Origin: Aselliscus stoliczkanus
Lineage: Eukaryota > Chordata > Mammalia > Chiroptera > Hipposideridae
Direction of reading: 5' to 3'
Length of the DNA stretch: 64,000 bases
NCBI GenBank assembly: GCA_033961575.1
Contig: CM066728.1
Coordinates: 101,136,852-101,200,851 of the forward strand
This document shows positions 22,900 to 33,829 of the stretch, piece after piece. Position numbers and translations under genes: made by a program. The notes beneath the pieces were generated by a model that saw only the letters and a program-made list of their open reading frames with translations, had not been told where the DNA came from and did no database searches. The first letter of the stretch is position 1. Each line of letters opens with the position of its first letter.

Positions 22900-23212
22900 T
22901 TGGCTAATGTAATACATTGGGATTTACATCCATACAATGTTGCCTCCAAATAAGACCTCCAATCTGTGGAGAATGCCAAGAGAAAAGACCATGGTAGAGG
23001 TAGAAGCCCACCATCCCAGTTATTCCAGCTGAGTCCAACCACCACGAGATCTGCCTGCTGACTACAGCTGCATGAGTGACACCTAGTAATTCCAGGTGAT
23101 TCCAGAAGCTCTGATCAGGTATTTCATAGAATTGTGAGAAAGACTACATGTCTTTTGTATTAAAACATTACGTTGTTTTGTGTTTTATTATGCAGCAATA
23201 GATAAAGAATGG
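22900..23212 (+). mobile_element. MLT1-like MaLR LTR, 3' part
   Basis: The 3' end 'atagaattgtgagaaagact' followed by 'ttattatgcagcaatagata' is typical of older MLT1 subfamily LTR ends. The 5' boundary is a guess and the copy is heavily diverged. Confidence 0.6.
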
Positions 23213-24541
23213 AAGATCCTTTTAAAAGCATCTAACTATCATCCATCAATCATCTTTTCAAAGGTGAAAACTGAAAGATCAATCCCTTGAAATAACAGAT
23301 ACTATTTGAAGAAAAACACATCCCAAGCTATGTTTATCTAAACATGGATTCTCAGTTATTCCTAGAAAAAATGTTTGTGAATGTTAGAGCAAGAATATTT
23401 TCCCTTCTGATAGAATATAAACATCTAGCCTATACTTATGAAAATGCTTTCAAAAATATTTTATGTTGATAAATTTATTTTTAACATGTCCCCTTTAATA
23501 AAATTTCAATGCATATCCATAGTACTCTGTAGAAATTCAATAATGTATAAGGCATATAAATATGGACAGAATTTATGAGTGTTAAAAAGTCTACTCAGAA
23601 AGGAGATATTCCTTACATGTTTCAATTATATTGCATCTTTTATTTTATTTTACTTATTTATTAAATATCTCAGATCTTCCAGTAACTTTGTATTTAATAG
23701 ATAAAGTGGAATTAAAAATGTCCTCAGATTTCCCGAAAGAGAGAAATAGACAGCAAAATAGTAATAAGAGGGAACTTTATCAGTGGATAGATCTTCCAGA
23801 CAGAAAATCCATAAGGAAACATTGGCCTTAAATGACACATTAGACAGAAGAACTTAACAGACATATTCTTCTTTTAAAAAAACAGAGATGTGTAAGCTAA
23901 CAATTATAATAAAGTTTGCTTAGGAACAATAAACAGGGATTGGATTTCACAGGAAAAAAAATATCAAGGTGAGATTTAAGATAAATTGGCTAGTTTGCAA
24001 AGAAAATAGAAGAACTGTAGAAATGAGGTAGAAGGTGAGAGAATAGTGTATGCTTGAGAAAAGATTTTGAAATTTTACAGGAAATTTCAATAATGCTATT
24101 CTTTGTCTAATAATGAATCATGTTATAGTAAGACAGTTGCATATTCTAATCTGTGCTCTCTTCGTGATCTCTCTACTGACAAGCTAGGTGACTATAACAA
24201 GCCACCAACATAAGACTAGTCTTAGTACTGATATTAATACTGTTTCCTTAGCTTTGAGGAAATTAAATGCACAGAATGACTGTGTGAATTTTAAAAATTG
24301 TGTAGTACTATAAAAATTGAACATTTTGATTTCTATTGCTTTATTTTGTTAACCATGTATGACTAAACAGACTTGTAAAATTTTGTTAACTATATCTTGA
24401 CACCTAAACATTCACTGTTGATTTTAAAACCGTAAATTGATTAGAAAGACTACATTCACTGAGTGTTTTGAAATTTTAAAGGTGAAATTAATAAAAAAGA
24501 AAACTCATTTACACAACTTTATTTAGTCTTTCACCAAATTT
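23213..24541. other. AT-rich sequence without recognised features
   Basis: No gene supported. Open frames of 62-66 codons overlap on both strands at 23.63-23.84 kb with no recognised content. Confidence 0.5.
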
Positions 24542-25008
24542 CAATGTTATAGCTTTTTTTTCTTTTTTTTTAAAGATTTTATTGGGGAATTGGGGAAAGG
24601 GAACAGTGTTGGGAAATCAGGGAAGGGGAACAGACAAGTTGCTGTCTTTTTGTTCTTCAGTCTAGTTGCGGAGGACGTTGCTTCACTGGCCCATGTTGAT
24701 ATCCTCATTGTGCTCTTCCCTGATGAGGCAGATCGGTCGCTGCCCTCTGGATGGCCACTCACCGCAGCTATTGGCAGCTCACGCTGGCTGTGGGCCACTC
24801 ACTGTAGCCTATGGCAGCCCACTGCAGCAGGGGCTGCAGCCCACACCATCGCCAGGGCTCGCACAGCCCAGTTACAGGTGGAGCTGTTGTTAGCTGTAGA
24901 GGGCAGTGTCACTGGCCCTCATATGTGGGATCCGAACCCGGGCCGCTGGCGTCCCAAGCCAGCTCTTAACCAATGTGCCACTCGGCCTGCCCAATGTTAT
25001 AGCTTTTT
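24542..25008 (-). mobile_element. Composite T+ SINE with 17-bp TSD
   Basis: A perfect duplication 'caatgttatagcttttt' at 24542-24558 and 24992-25008 marks a recent, single insertion. The minus strand starts with a type A tRNA head (GGGCAGGCCGAGTGGCAC at 24991 downward) plus its GGGCCAGTGACACTGCCCTC trailer (about 24902-24921). A GC-rich middle of about 220 bp with repeated GCCCAC/GCTGCAG motifs follows. The element ends in about 100 bp that match the tail of the 9.8 kb copy, closing 'ccaataaaatctttaaaaaa'. AATAAA followed by TCTTT is the T+ SINE hallmark (polyadenylation signal plus Pol III terminator). The 163-codon open frame (24590-25081) is an artefact of this element. Confidence 0.92.
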
Positions 25009-25194
25009 AAAGGGAACAACATACTTATATCATCCTCAAACATTAATTTTTAAAGCTATTTATTACATTAAAATTGTTTAATAGTTCTAACACAACATTT
25101 TCATTAGACTTTGATAATAATGTGCCTGTTAGTCCAAGAAAAATGATTTGTTACATGAATATCATAGACAATATGAGTAGAGTTTTTAAGAATG

Positions 25195-25291
25195 AGAGAA
25201 GCAGGGCTGGCCGAGTGCCGCGGTGGTTAGCGCTGGCTTGGGACGCCAGCGGCCCCGGTATGGGTCCCACATTATGAGGGCCAGTGACACT

Positions 25292-25323
<32 letters not shown>

Positions 25324-25338
25324 AAAGCAGAGAAGCAG
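25195..25338 (+). mobile_element. tRNA-derived SINE, type A, with TSD
   Basis: Body about 25205-25328: 'ggctggccgagtgccgcggt' head, the CCAGCGGCCCCGG part, the GGGCCAGTGACACTGCCCTC trailer and about 28 A. The duplication 'agagaagcag' is at 25195-25204 and 25329-25338. It lies about 200 bp from the composite SINE in the opposite orientation. Confidence 0.92.
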
Positions 25339-26100
25339 ACATCATCAAAATATTTGCTTCAAATGCATTTTGAAAATAAATACATGTTTTTAGTTTTGCT
25401 ATTAGCAATGAGATTTGGTCTAAACATGTTATTATGATTTTAACATAATTATAATGTCATCTAAAACAAGTTAAGCCTAAATTTGAAAGCATTGCATTTG
25501 ACATATTAGATGTGGAATATTAATCATAATATCTGACTTAGGTGTTTATATTGCCTTTTAAGGGACATGATATGCTTGGTTATAGTGCCTTGTATAGACC
25601 TTTGAAATGAGTTTTAAATATAAACATAATTTCAGTTGCACAATAAAAAATGGCGCTGTCAGGTATTTCTGCCTTCAGGGTTCTACCACCACTCTAGAGA
25701 TTCTGAATATTTGTGTTGATTTAGATAGAAAAAAACCTTGAGGTAACCTTAATTTAATCTACTTAACTCAGCAAAAAAACAATAAAGAAATCACCACATG
25801 CCAGCAATTATTTCTCAAATTCCCACTACAATAGAAGAATTATGAACTTGAAATGGCCCCCTGGGAGCGCTGAGGTAGAACACTTTGGAATATCGCAGGT
25901 TGATCTGGTCCAGTTCTATCACCTTCCATTATTAACTTTGTCAGCCCACTTCTTCTGAAAATACACAGGAGTGCAGTGTTGCCTTTCTGAAGGCTGCATT
26001 GTAGAAATCTCCACCACTAGACTACATTCAGTGTATCATTTTTCTCCCTTTCGCATCCACAATTCCTTTTTGTACTAATTTCACGCCACAGATCAATCTA
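25339..26100. other. AT-rich sequence without recognised features
   Basis: No gene or repeat recognised. Confidence 0.5.
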
Positions 26101-26334
26101 CAGAGGGTGCCAAAAATGTGTACACATTTTAAGAAAGGAAAGCTATATTAAAATTGTAATACTCAATATATGCCAATGACAAAAGATGAATACAAGTCAC
26201 ATTTGACTTCTGCAATTATAAAGGGTGCTCAAAGTGGTGACCATCAGCATCCAGACAATTCTGATTACGGTGAACTACTGCTGGAGCAATGCTGACCTAA
26301 GTGTCCACGTGTATACATCTTTTTTTGGCACACA
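26101..26334. mobile_element. 234-bp TA-flanked DNA transposon (Tc1/mariner-like, non-autonomous)
   Basis: Flanked by TA on both sides (26099-26100, 26335-26336). The ends are inverted: left 'gggtgccaaaaatgtgtaca', and right, read in reverse, 'gtgccaaaaaaagatgtata'. No open frame of note, so it is a non-autonomous copy. The inner section 'gtggtgaccatcagcatcca' reads as if taken from a longer coding parent. Superfamily is inferred from the TA target. Confidence 0.75.
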
Positions 26335-26336
26335 TA

Positions 26337-27881
26337 TACCAATTGCAAATAGCAGCTAGAAAAGGGAAAAATGGAGCAATTATCAAGATCTTTTGGTAAA
26401 TTTGGATTGAAATTTTATTGCTATTACAAATTCATTTCATTACAATGTAATGAATTCAAAAATATTTGTTAATATTTTTGAAACACTTGGTGAATTCTCT
26501 ACAATATTTTTTATCCTTTTAAATATTTTAAAATTATTTTTTTCATAGAATCTGTGAATATTTTGATTTTTCAATGGTGTACGAAGGAGAGAGTAGAAGG
26601 GATATTAAATATTTTGGCTACAGGGCTTAATTTGGGGCTATTGCAATGCTTTATATACATAGCTTATTTTTTACATTCATCCTTATTTAAGTTTGACTTC
26701 CATATTTTAGCGTATGTTAATTATTGAGATATAATAACAATGATTTTAGAGAAGTCTAATACTAATCCAGAAAACAAGAAAACATCTATTGCTGAAATTT
26801 ATGGCAGAAAGCCCATCCAATGTTTGTCCTTTGCACACTTCCCCTGCCTCTAGTACAATAGGCATGTTTTCTCAGCAAATTGCCTTCTCGAACCAGAGGA
26901 ATAACAACAGCCCCCAATCCCATACCACTCGCTGTCCATTGTAAGAAATGAGGGATTAGGTGGAAAATGCAGAGTGAAAGTAAAAGTAAAATATCCTGCA
27001 TTATATGTATAAATATCCAAAATTTAGAATGGCTGAGATAGGGACTGGACCATCAAGAAATCTGATCATAACAATTTAGAATATCAAAGTATAAAATTAA
27101 GAAAAAAAAAGTTCCCCTTAAATTTGCCAAAATATTTCAAATTGCCAAATTATTTATATATCACCAGTTTTTATTTTAACATTATGGCTGGAAATATATG
27201 TGAAATGGTTATTTTACTAAAGGATTTGTGAAATTAAGACGGTGACTGTGTGCTATGTATAAGCATTTTCTCTACTATATGATGAATAAGGATCATTTAG
27301 AAGTTATTTGTATCTATTTATTATGAATATCAGAGTACTAACACCAGGGATGACACAGACTATTATCCAATTAGGATAAATTATCATTTTGAAGGCTATA
27401 AAAATATTCATCCCTCAGAAGTTTAAGTCTTGTCTTTTAAGGTATGAAATGTGATGTATTTAACTACATCTTGTCTTGGACATTATACCACATTCACTTG
27501 TATTATAGAAAATGGACCTTAAGACTAATTACCAGTTCTCTGCATTATAGTATCAACACACAGAATGACCAAATTATTTATGTTTGATTAATACCATAGG
27601 GAATATGGGGAAATGTCATTAAATGAGCAAAGCAATGCTGAACAAATGTGAATAAAGAAATATCCAAATAAACTTGACAATAATTCATTTAAAATATCCA
27701 TCCATTTATATTCTAAAGAAGTAAAATAAAATTTAATGTCAATGGAACTAGTTACTCTTTAAAATTTGAAACTGAAACACTTTTTATAGGAAAAGGACTA
27801 TATCCTTTCTCAATGAAAAAGCTAGTATTACTAACATCTAATGATATTTTATATCCAGTAAAGGTTTTCCAAATAAAATAG

Positions 27882-27884
<3 letters not shown>
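26337..27884. other. AT-rich sequence without recognised features
   Basis: No gene or confident repeat. A 71-codon minus frame at 26786-27001 has no recognised domain. Confidence 0.5.

Positions 27885-27932
<48 letters not shown>
27885..27932. repeat. (AT)n microsatellite, palindromic
   Basis: An uninterrupted AT run bounded by 'cta' and 'tag' forms a perfect palindrome of about 48 bp. Confidence 0.97.
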
Positions 27933-27933
<1 letters not shown>

Positions 27934-29403
27934 CTTGAGACTAATCTCTTTAAATGAATCTCCATATAGATCGGAAACTGAGCCTAAGAAAATATTCTAT
28001 GCCGAAGAGAAGTAGAAAGTCAGGAACAACAAAGAATTATTAAGACTTCTAAGAAACATGACGTAGTGAGGCCAAGTAGACAATTCCCATTTTCTTGTCT
28101 TAGAGAGCAACTGAAATTACCAAAATAACATGGATGTGGGAAAAATAATCGCTATGTTGCAGTACTTAAGGGAGTGTTCAACTGAGATGGATTACTATGA
28201 GTTATTAATAGCATATCAGGGCAATCTGGAAAGGGACCAAGGGTCAGTGGGACAGTTCTCAGCCCTGTGAGAGTAGATCAGTGGGTCACACGGTAAGAGC
28301 AGGAGAACCTGAAAGAACTCCCCCACCCCCCGTGTTTCTAGAAGTGAGAACACACATGGCAGCTAAAGGATCACTCAAGACACTTAAAAAAAAAATAAAA
28401 AGTCAGAATGGCTTAGCCTTTCTAAAAGCATGTGATCTTGTTAAAAAAAAAAAAAAGTGCAGCCACTCCAAGCAAAACCTTTGTAGGGCTGCAAAATTTT
28501 CCTGCAAATTTTCCTGACACAGTTGCTGGCTTCATTAGAGCAGTAATTTACTTTCTTGCCCCACTGGGTTATTGACACAAAAATATGTCGAGCTGAGCCT
28601 AGCTAGCCAAATTGGTACCTGAAAAGGAGAGTCGTATGAAAATATAAAGCATCCATGGAAAGCTAGTTTCTAGCAGAGTTGTTGTTGTTGTTTCTTTTAA
28701 CTAGTCCAGAGAAAATATTTTATACATGTTTAATTTCCTAATTCCTCAGAATTTCACCAACTATGTCTTGGCCTTGAACTGGAAATATATGATTGAGTAA
28801 TTCATCCAGTTAACATAGTGTTATATTGTCTGTGGAGCAATTTATTGAAAACACTCTTCCATATAAACAGTCATATGTAAGTGTACATAAGAGGACTCTA
28901 AGCTACAACAGAGTAGAGGATGGTAAGTCTTTAAAGCAACGCAATCAGCAAAGCGTGCTCCAAACCTGGCCTCCAAAGAACTTCCGATAGGATTATAAGA
29001 ATTTGTACAATACTGCTTCCTAATTAGTATGAAAGGTATTAGAGGAATTTTAGAGAAATAAGTGGTATTCAAATTATATAGCCTGGTAGAAAGCCCACAC
29101 ATGGAAGAGCAAAAACTAGCAAGACCATTAACTACTGTGTTTGAATCCATACTCCCAATACAGAGGTCTGTTGGTTTCTGTGACCTCTGCTGATTCAGTT
29201 CAATTAGCTGGTACAGTATTAAAGCTGTATCGGAGTTGCCTGTCATGTAAGGTACTTGATGGAGTTCCTTAAAAGAAAGAATAAGATTTCTCTGAGCCTA
29301 GAAACAGATGTTCATTGACCAATACATTGTAGTTTGTTGTTGTTGTTGTTGTTTATTTTTTTATATTTTTTTGAGGAATGGATCTATATCACTCCCCTAT
29401 GTA
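27933..29403. other. Unique sequence without recognised features
   Basis: The 134-codon minus frame at 28842-29246 and the 78-codon plus frame at 28281-28517 match nothing I know. A short GTT run lies at 29336-29353. Confidence 0.5.
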
Positions 29404-29923
29404 CCTTCAATTTTTGTTTTTAATGAAAGTTTATTGGGTGGCAATTGTTAGCAAAGTTACATAGATTTAAGGTTTACAATTCTGTAATACATCATCTATA
29501 TATCACATTGTGTTCGCCCAGAGTCAGTTCAAGATTCTAAACATAAGACCTGAAACTAACTGCACAGAAAAAAACATAGGTACTAAACTTATGGACCTTG
29601 GGTTCAAAGAGAATTTTATGAAGTTGACCTCGAGGCAAGGGAAGTAAAAGCTGAAATAAATGAATGGGACTATATGAAACTAAAAAGCTTCTGCACAGCA
29701 AAAAAAACCATCGACAAAAATGAAGGGGCAAACCAACCGAATGGGGGAAGATTTTTGCAAACACTGCCTCTGATAAGGGGTTAATATTCAAAGTATATAA
29801 GGAACTTACAATTCAACAACAAAAACACAAACAATCCAATTAAAAAATGGGCAGAGGACCTGAATAGACATCTCTCCAAAGAGGACGTACAGGTGGCCAA
29901 TATATATATGCCTTCAATTTTTG
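29404..29923 (-). mobile_element. 5'-inverted (twin-primed) L1 insertion with 13-bp TSD
   Basis: Perfect duplications 'ccttcaatttttg' lie at 29404-29416 and 29911-29923. Inside, 29417-29525 is an L1 3' end in minus orientation (its poly(A) side is on the left, with 'agtttattgggtggcaattg'). 29526-29900 is L1 ORF2 C-terminal sequence in plus orientation, such as 'aaaaagcttctgcacagcaa' and 'aaaaatgggcagaggacctg'. Two opposite-facing pieces of one L1 within one TSD pair is the signature of twin priming during reverse transcription. The ORF2 part is frame-broken. Confidence 0.9.
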
Positions 29924-30522
29924 AAGGCATCAATAATTAATAAAAGATAATAAGGAATGTAAATGATTGAGTTTTCTCCAGTAAGTTCACAACACACATC
30001 CCAAAAGAGGATTTTTTTCCTATCAGTAGCCAGTTGTGCAATGAGGGAGAGGAAAGGATAATTTGACCAGTTTTGTGGGCTTTTTTTTTTTTTTTGAATT
30101 AAAGAAACATACACTCAAACATCCACATCCAGATAGACACACAATAGTGTTTATTAAGGAAAATATTCTGAAACACAAAACATGAAATATAGTGAAAAGG
30201 AAGGAAATAAAGTGCATAGTACATGATAAAATAATTGCTAAAAGGAACTGAAGCTAATTATAGGTATCATCTGCTTTGCATTTTTTTCATTGAATAAAAG
30301 TTCTGGTATAAGCAATTAAAAATCATTTTCTAAGATTATTATAAAGAAAAATGTGCCAGCAGCATAAACGTTTGAGTATTGTCTATGTTTTTCTTTCAAA
30401 CCAGTGTAACCCCTAGTTACAGACCCCAGTCTCATGGCATTAGGGGTGAGCAGTAAGTCAATGATATAAATCCGCCCATCTTTAACCATAGATTGGTCCC
30501 GAGATGCACATATCAGTAAAAG
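29924..30522. other. AT-rich sequence without recognised features
   Basis: No gene recognised. A poly(T) run at about 30081-30095 is isolated. Confidence 0.5.
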
Positions 30523-30612
30523 AAGGGCTACTTGGGAAGCCAGCGGCCCCGGTTCGGGTCCCACATATGAGGGCCAGTGACACTGCCCTCAAAAAAAAAA
30601 AAAAAGGGCTAC
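30523..30612 (+). mobile_element. 5'-truncated type A SINE with TSD
   Basis: Only the last part of the SINE (30532-30603) is present. It starts inside the element at 'ttgggaagccagcgg' and runs through the GGGCCAGTGACACTGCCCTC trailer to a short poly(A). The duplication 'aagggctac' at 30523-30531 and 30604-30612 proves truncation at insertion rather than later deletion. Confidence 0.92.
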
Positions 30613-31034
30613 AAAAAGCCTTCCTTGGATTTGGTTTTACAGGAGCTGGCAATGAAATGCCTGCTTTCATTTCTTGGATGCCTGAAGTTCCATGGACATG
30701 AGCCTAGAACTATCTGTAGCTGTAGATTTAATCTCGCCTGAGCAGCTGGCCTGAGAGAACCCAGGGAATAGATAGAGAGAAACACATAACAAAAGAAAAA
30801 GTCTCAAAGCCAGTTTTATAACCTCAAAGCCAGTTTTATCCTTTTCATAATTCAATAGCAGAAATATATACAAACCCAAACATTTCTTAAATTAGTGTGA
30901 AAGGTTTCTGTCCATCAGAAACTGGACTAACACAAGCAGCAAGAGGAAATGCCAGCAATATTAAACTATAAAATGGGGAACTGGCTGAATCAAGGGTCTG
31001 GGAAATAGGGTCCCACTCTCACAAGCTGAGATGG

Positions 31035-31434
31035 TGTTATGGGGTGAATTGTGTCTCCCCAAAATGAACCCCCACTCAGATTCAGAATGTGAGCTTATTT
31101 GGAAATAAGTTCATAGTAGATGTAATATTAAGTTGTGTAATTTCATCTGTGTTCATTAGAGTGCTCCCTAATGTAATATGACTGGTGTTCTTACAAGAAG
31201 GGGAAATTTGGACACAGATGTACATATAGGGAAGACAATGTAAAGAGATACAGGGAAAGATACAAGCCAAGGAGAGACCCAGCACAGATCCTTCATTGTA
31301 ACTCTCAAAAGAAACAAACCCTGCTGACACCTTAATTCCAGGCAGCTAGCCTCCAGACCTGTGAAATAGTAAGTTTCTGTTGTTTAAGCCTCAGTTTGTG
31401 GTATTTTGTTTGGCAGTCCTGAAAAACAAATACA
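31035..31434 (+). mobile_element. MLT1-type MaLR solo LTR with 5-bp TSD
   Basis: Starts 'tgttatggggtgaattgtgt' and ends 'aaaacaaataca', with inner landmarks 'aatatgactggtgttcttac', 'acaagccaaggagagaccca' and 'agcctccagacctgtgaaat'. It is about 400 bp, the expected size of an MLT1A/B-class LTR. The 5-bp repeat 'gatgg' flanks it directly on both sides, as expected for these elements. The 82-codon open frame inside is incidental. Confidence 0.9.
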
Positions 31435-32790
31435 GATGGTAATAAACCAAGCCCTGAGGCAGTAACCAGCTATTAAAATGCCCCTATGGTATCGGGTACT
31501 TGCACATTGTGTCGACTGAGTCGTGGAAAAAGTTAAAAAGATAGGCGATAGAAGTGGATTGCTCACTTCTTTCTGCTTTGAGTAAAAAAAAAAAAAAAAG
31601 AAATGCTGCAAGTTAGAAACAAGTAGAAATAAAATGTGGCCTGTCTAGAAAGAAAGAAGGCAGAGCAGGGAGATCCACAGCATTGTCGAGGCAGGTCATT
31701 TCTCTGTAATATGCTGAGCGATGGAGGAATGGCAGAGTACCCTGGCTAGTTACTAACGACACCAGCATCTACACATCCTGGGTAGGATCTGATTTGAAAT
31801 TGTTGACTTTAGAGAATTCTCTGGTACTGTTAGTCATCGAAGTTGACACTCAGTCAACTTAATATTTGAAGGTTCCAGTTTCTGAATTGCCAGAAAAATA
31901 TCTTGGGATTCCTCACCAGCTAACGAAACCCGAGTACCTTCACCTACTCCATCAGGACAAGAGAGGTCAAAGCTTGCCTGCTCTAACAGGACAATTGTTA
32001 CTGAGCTAATGTAAGGAATCAGGTTTTTTAGTTGGACTCATATAGATCAAAAACCTTACCAGGATCAATCTTCATTACTAATTCCAGGTATCCAAGCAAT
32101 GAAGAGGCCTGGACGAAGAAGGAAGAGCTCTAGGATATCATGTAATAATTTCCCAGGTCCTTCTTTTTCACCTTAGATCCCTACGTCTGCCCCAGAATCA
32201 TGGATGAAATCTCTAATTAGGTGTGTACGTTATCGTCTCACATATCAGGGAACCTTTATATTATGAAAAGATTATCTTACACCCAGATAATCACCTAGCT
32301 TATGTGCTATTAATAGTGTTCAGGAGCCATGCACCACATATCCATAGATCCTAGAATAATTTTCGATAACCATTCCTAAATGAAGGACCTTCTATTGGTT
32401 GCATTCCATAGATAAGGAATCTCTTACTATAAATGTCATCAGTCTTTTTACCAAAAGGCAAACGTTTTCAAAGGGATTAAACCAGGCCACCTGCTTCCTT
32501 TCCTTCAATGTAAGCACCTCTCTGGTTAGGGATGCCTAACTGGCAGAGGGATGGATCCCAGGCTTGCTGCTTCATTGCCATTCTTCCCAGCCCAATGGCC
32601 CTCTCTGGTGAGCAGGAAACAAGGAAGAAAGAGAATATTTTCAGTTGGTAGAATCTGGGGCAGCTTAGAAAAGATCCTTCCTTTATTCCATTCCCTTGTA
32701 GAATAAGTGCTTCAGTGTCTTTTATTTGTGATGGATGGGAGCTGGGGACGCTAGGTGGTGACAGTGATGTGATATTTTTCCATTCTTTTC
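31435..32790. other. Unique sequence, somewhat GC-richer, no recognised features
   Basis: The block 31.6-32.7 kb is less AT-rich than its surroundings but shows no open frame, LTR ends or repeat family I can name. Confidence 0.45.
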
Positions 32791-32876
32791 TATTGGGCTG
32801 TCAGAAAAGTCATGACATATTTTTTTCTGTGTTTTTCATTGCAAGAATGCATCATGACTTTCCTGACAACCCAATA
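32791..32876. mobile_element. 82-bp mariner-type miniature element, second copy
   Basis: Element 32793-32874 with TA on each side (32791-32792, 32875-32876). It has exactly the same length as the 11 kb copy and is closely similar, including the inner T-rich part. The inverted repeats start 'ttgggctgtcagaaaagtca' and end 'tttcctgacaacccaa'. Confidence 0.93.
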
Positions 32877-33581
32877 GATGGCTGTTTTTTGACCGTGACC
32901 CAACTGTCCATCTGTTATCAAGCATTAGCCATACAAAAGATGGTACAACTTATCACGTAGTCCACGCATTTCATCATATAGAAACGTAGATATAGAAACA
33001 ACTCTAGACCTTACTGAGAAGCATACACATAATACAGGCACGCTGGACGTGGCTGGGAATGATAGAGCTGGATCTGACTTAGGGATTTCTCCTTTTTGTG
33101 AGTGTGTTTCGAGTTGCATGTGAGTTGATAGCTCAGTATCAGATAAGGAAAAGTTTGGAATTGTATTGAAGTGTATTAAAAGGTGTGTTTAACCGTTGTG
33201 TATATGTACGTGTGTGCTGGTCAGTCAGAAAGTTGAGAATTGTGGCTGTTGTCATCTGCCTAACTCCTTCTCATCTTTATTCGGCAACATTCCTGCTCCC
33301 CTGAACACAAGGCAGGGTACATGTATGAACTAGACCCATCGTAATGCTCAGGTGTGTCAGAGTGATAGGCACGTGGCTGAACCAAACTCCTACAAATTAT
33401 TTGGACCCAAAGGTAGCTTAATGCTAAATGAAGTTGAAAGGCCCAGACTGCCTTGGTATATTGTAGAGAAAAGCATCCAAAGGCTTAGGTAAATTAGAAT
33501 GCTTGAGAGCATTTTTCACGTAAGGTTTTCTCACCTACTTTGGGAAGTTTCAAAGGATACAACACAGTTTCACCATGACTA
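32877..33581. other. Unique sequence without recognised features
   Basis: No gene or repeat recognised. Short open frames only. Confidence 0.5.
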
Positions 33582-33711
33582 TGAGAAATATGTGTTTTTG
33601 GTTTTTTTTGAGGGCAGTGTTACTGGCCCTCACATGTGGGACCCGAACCAAGGCCATTGGCTTCCCAAGCCAGCGCTTAACCACCGCGCCACTCGGCCGG
33701 GCCTGAGAAAT
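33582..33711 (-). mobile_element. tRNA-derived SINE, type A, with TSD
   Basis: Body in reverse from about 33600 (T-rich tail) through 'gagggcagtgttactggccc' to the head 'gccactcggccgggcc' (33703). The duplication 'tgagaaat' is at 33582-33589 and 33704-33711. The 102-codon open frame at 33499-33807 is mostly SINE and is not a gene. Confidence 0.9.
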
Positions 33712-33829
33712 GCTTTTTTGAGGGCAGACCCAGCATCCTTAAGGAGATCTATGGTTGCTGTTATTAGCAGGTCAGACATAACAGGAAAAATTCTACCATC
33801 AAACTAGATCCCTAAAATGCAATAGAAAT

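Noticed and set aside
24590..25081. 163-codon plus-strand open frame, the longest in the window
   Set aside because: It lies almost wholly inside the composite SINE and owes its length to the GC-rich insert.
28842..29246. 134-codon minus-strand frame
   Set aside because: No recognisable domain. Composition is unremarkable for non-coding AT-rich DNA.
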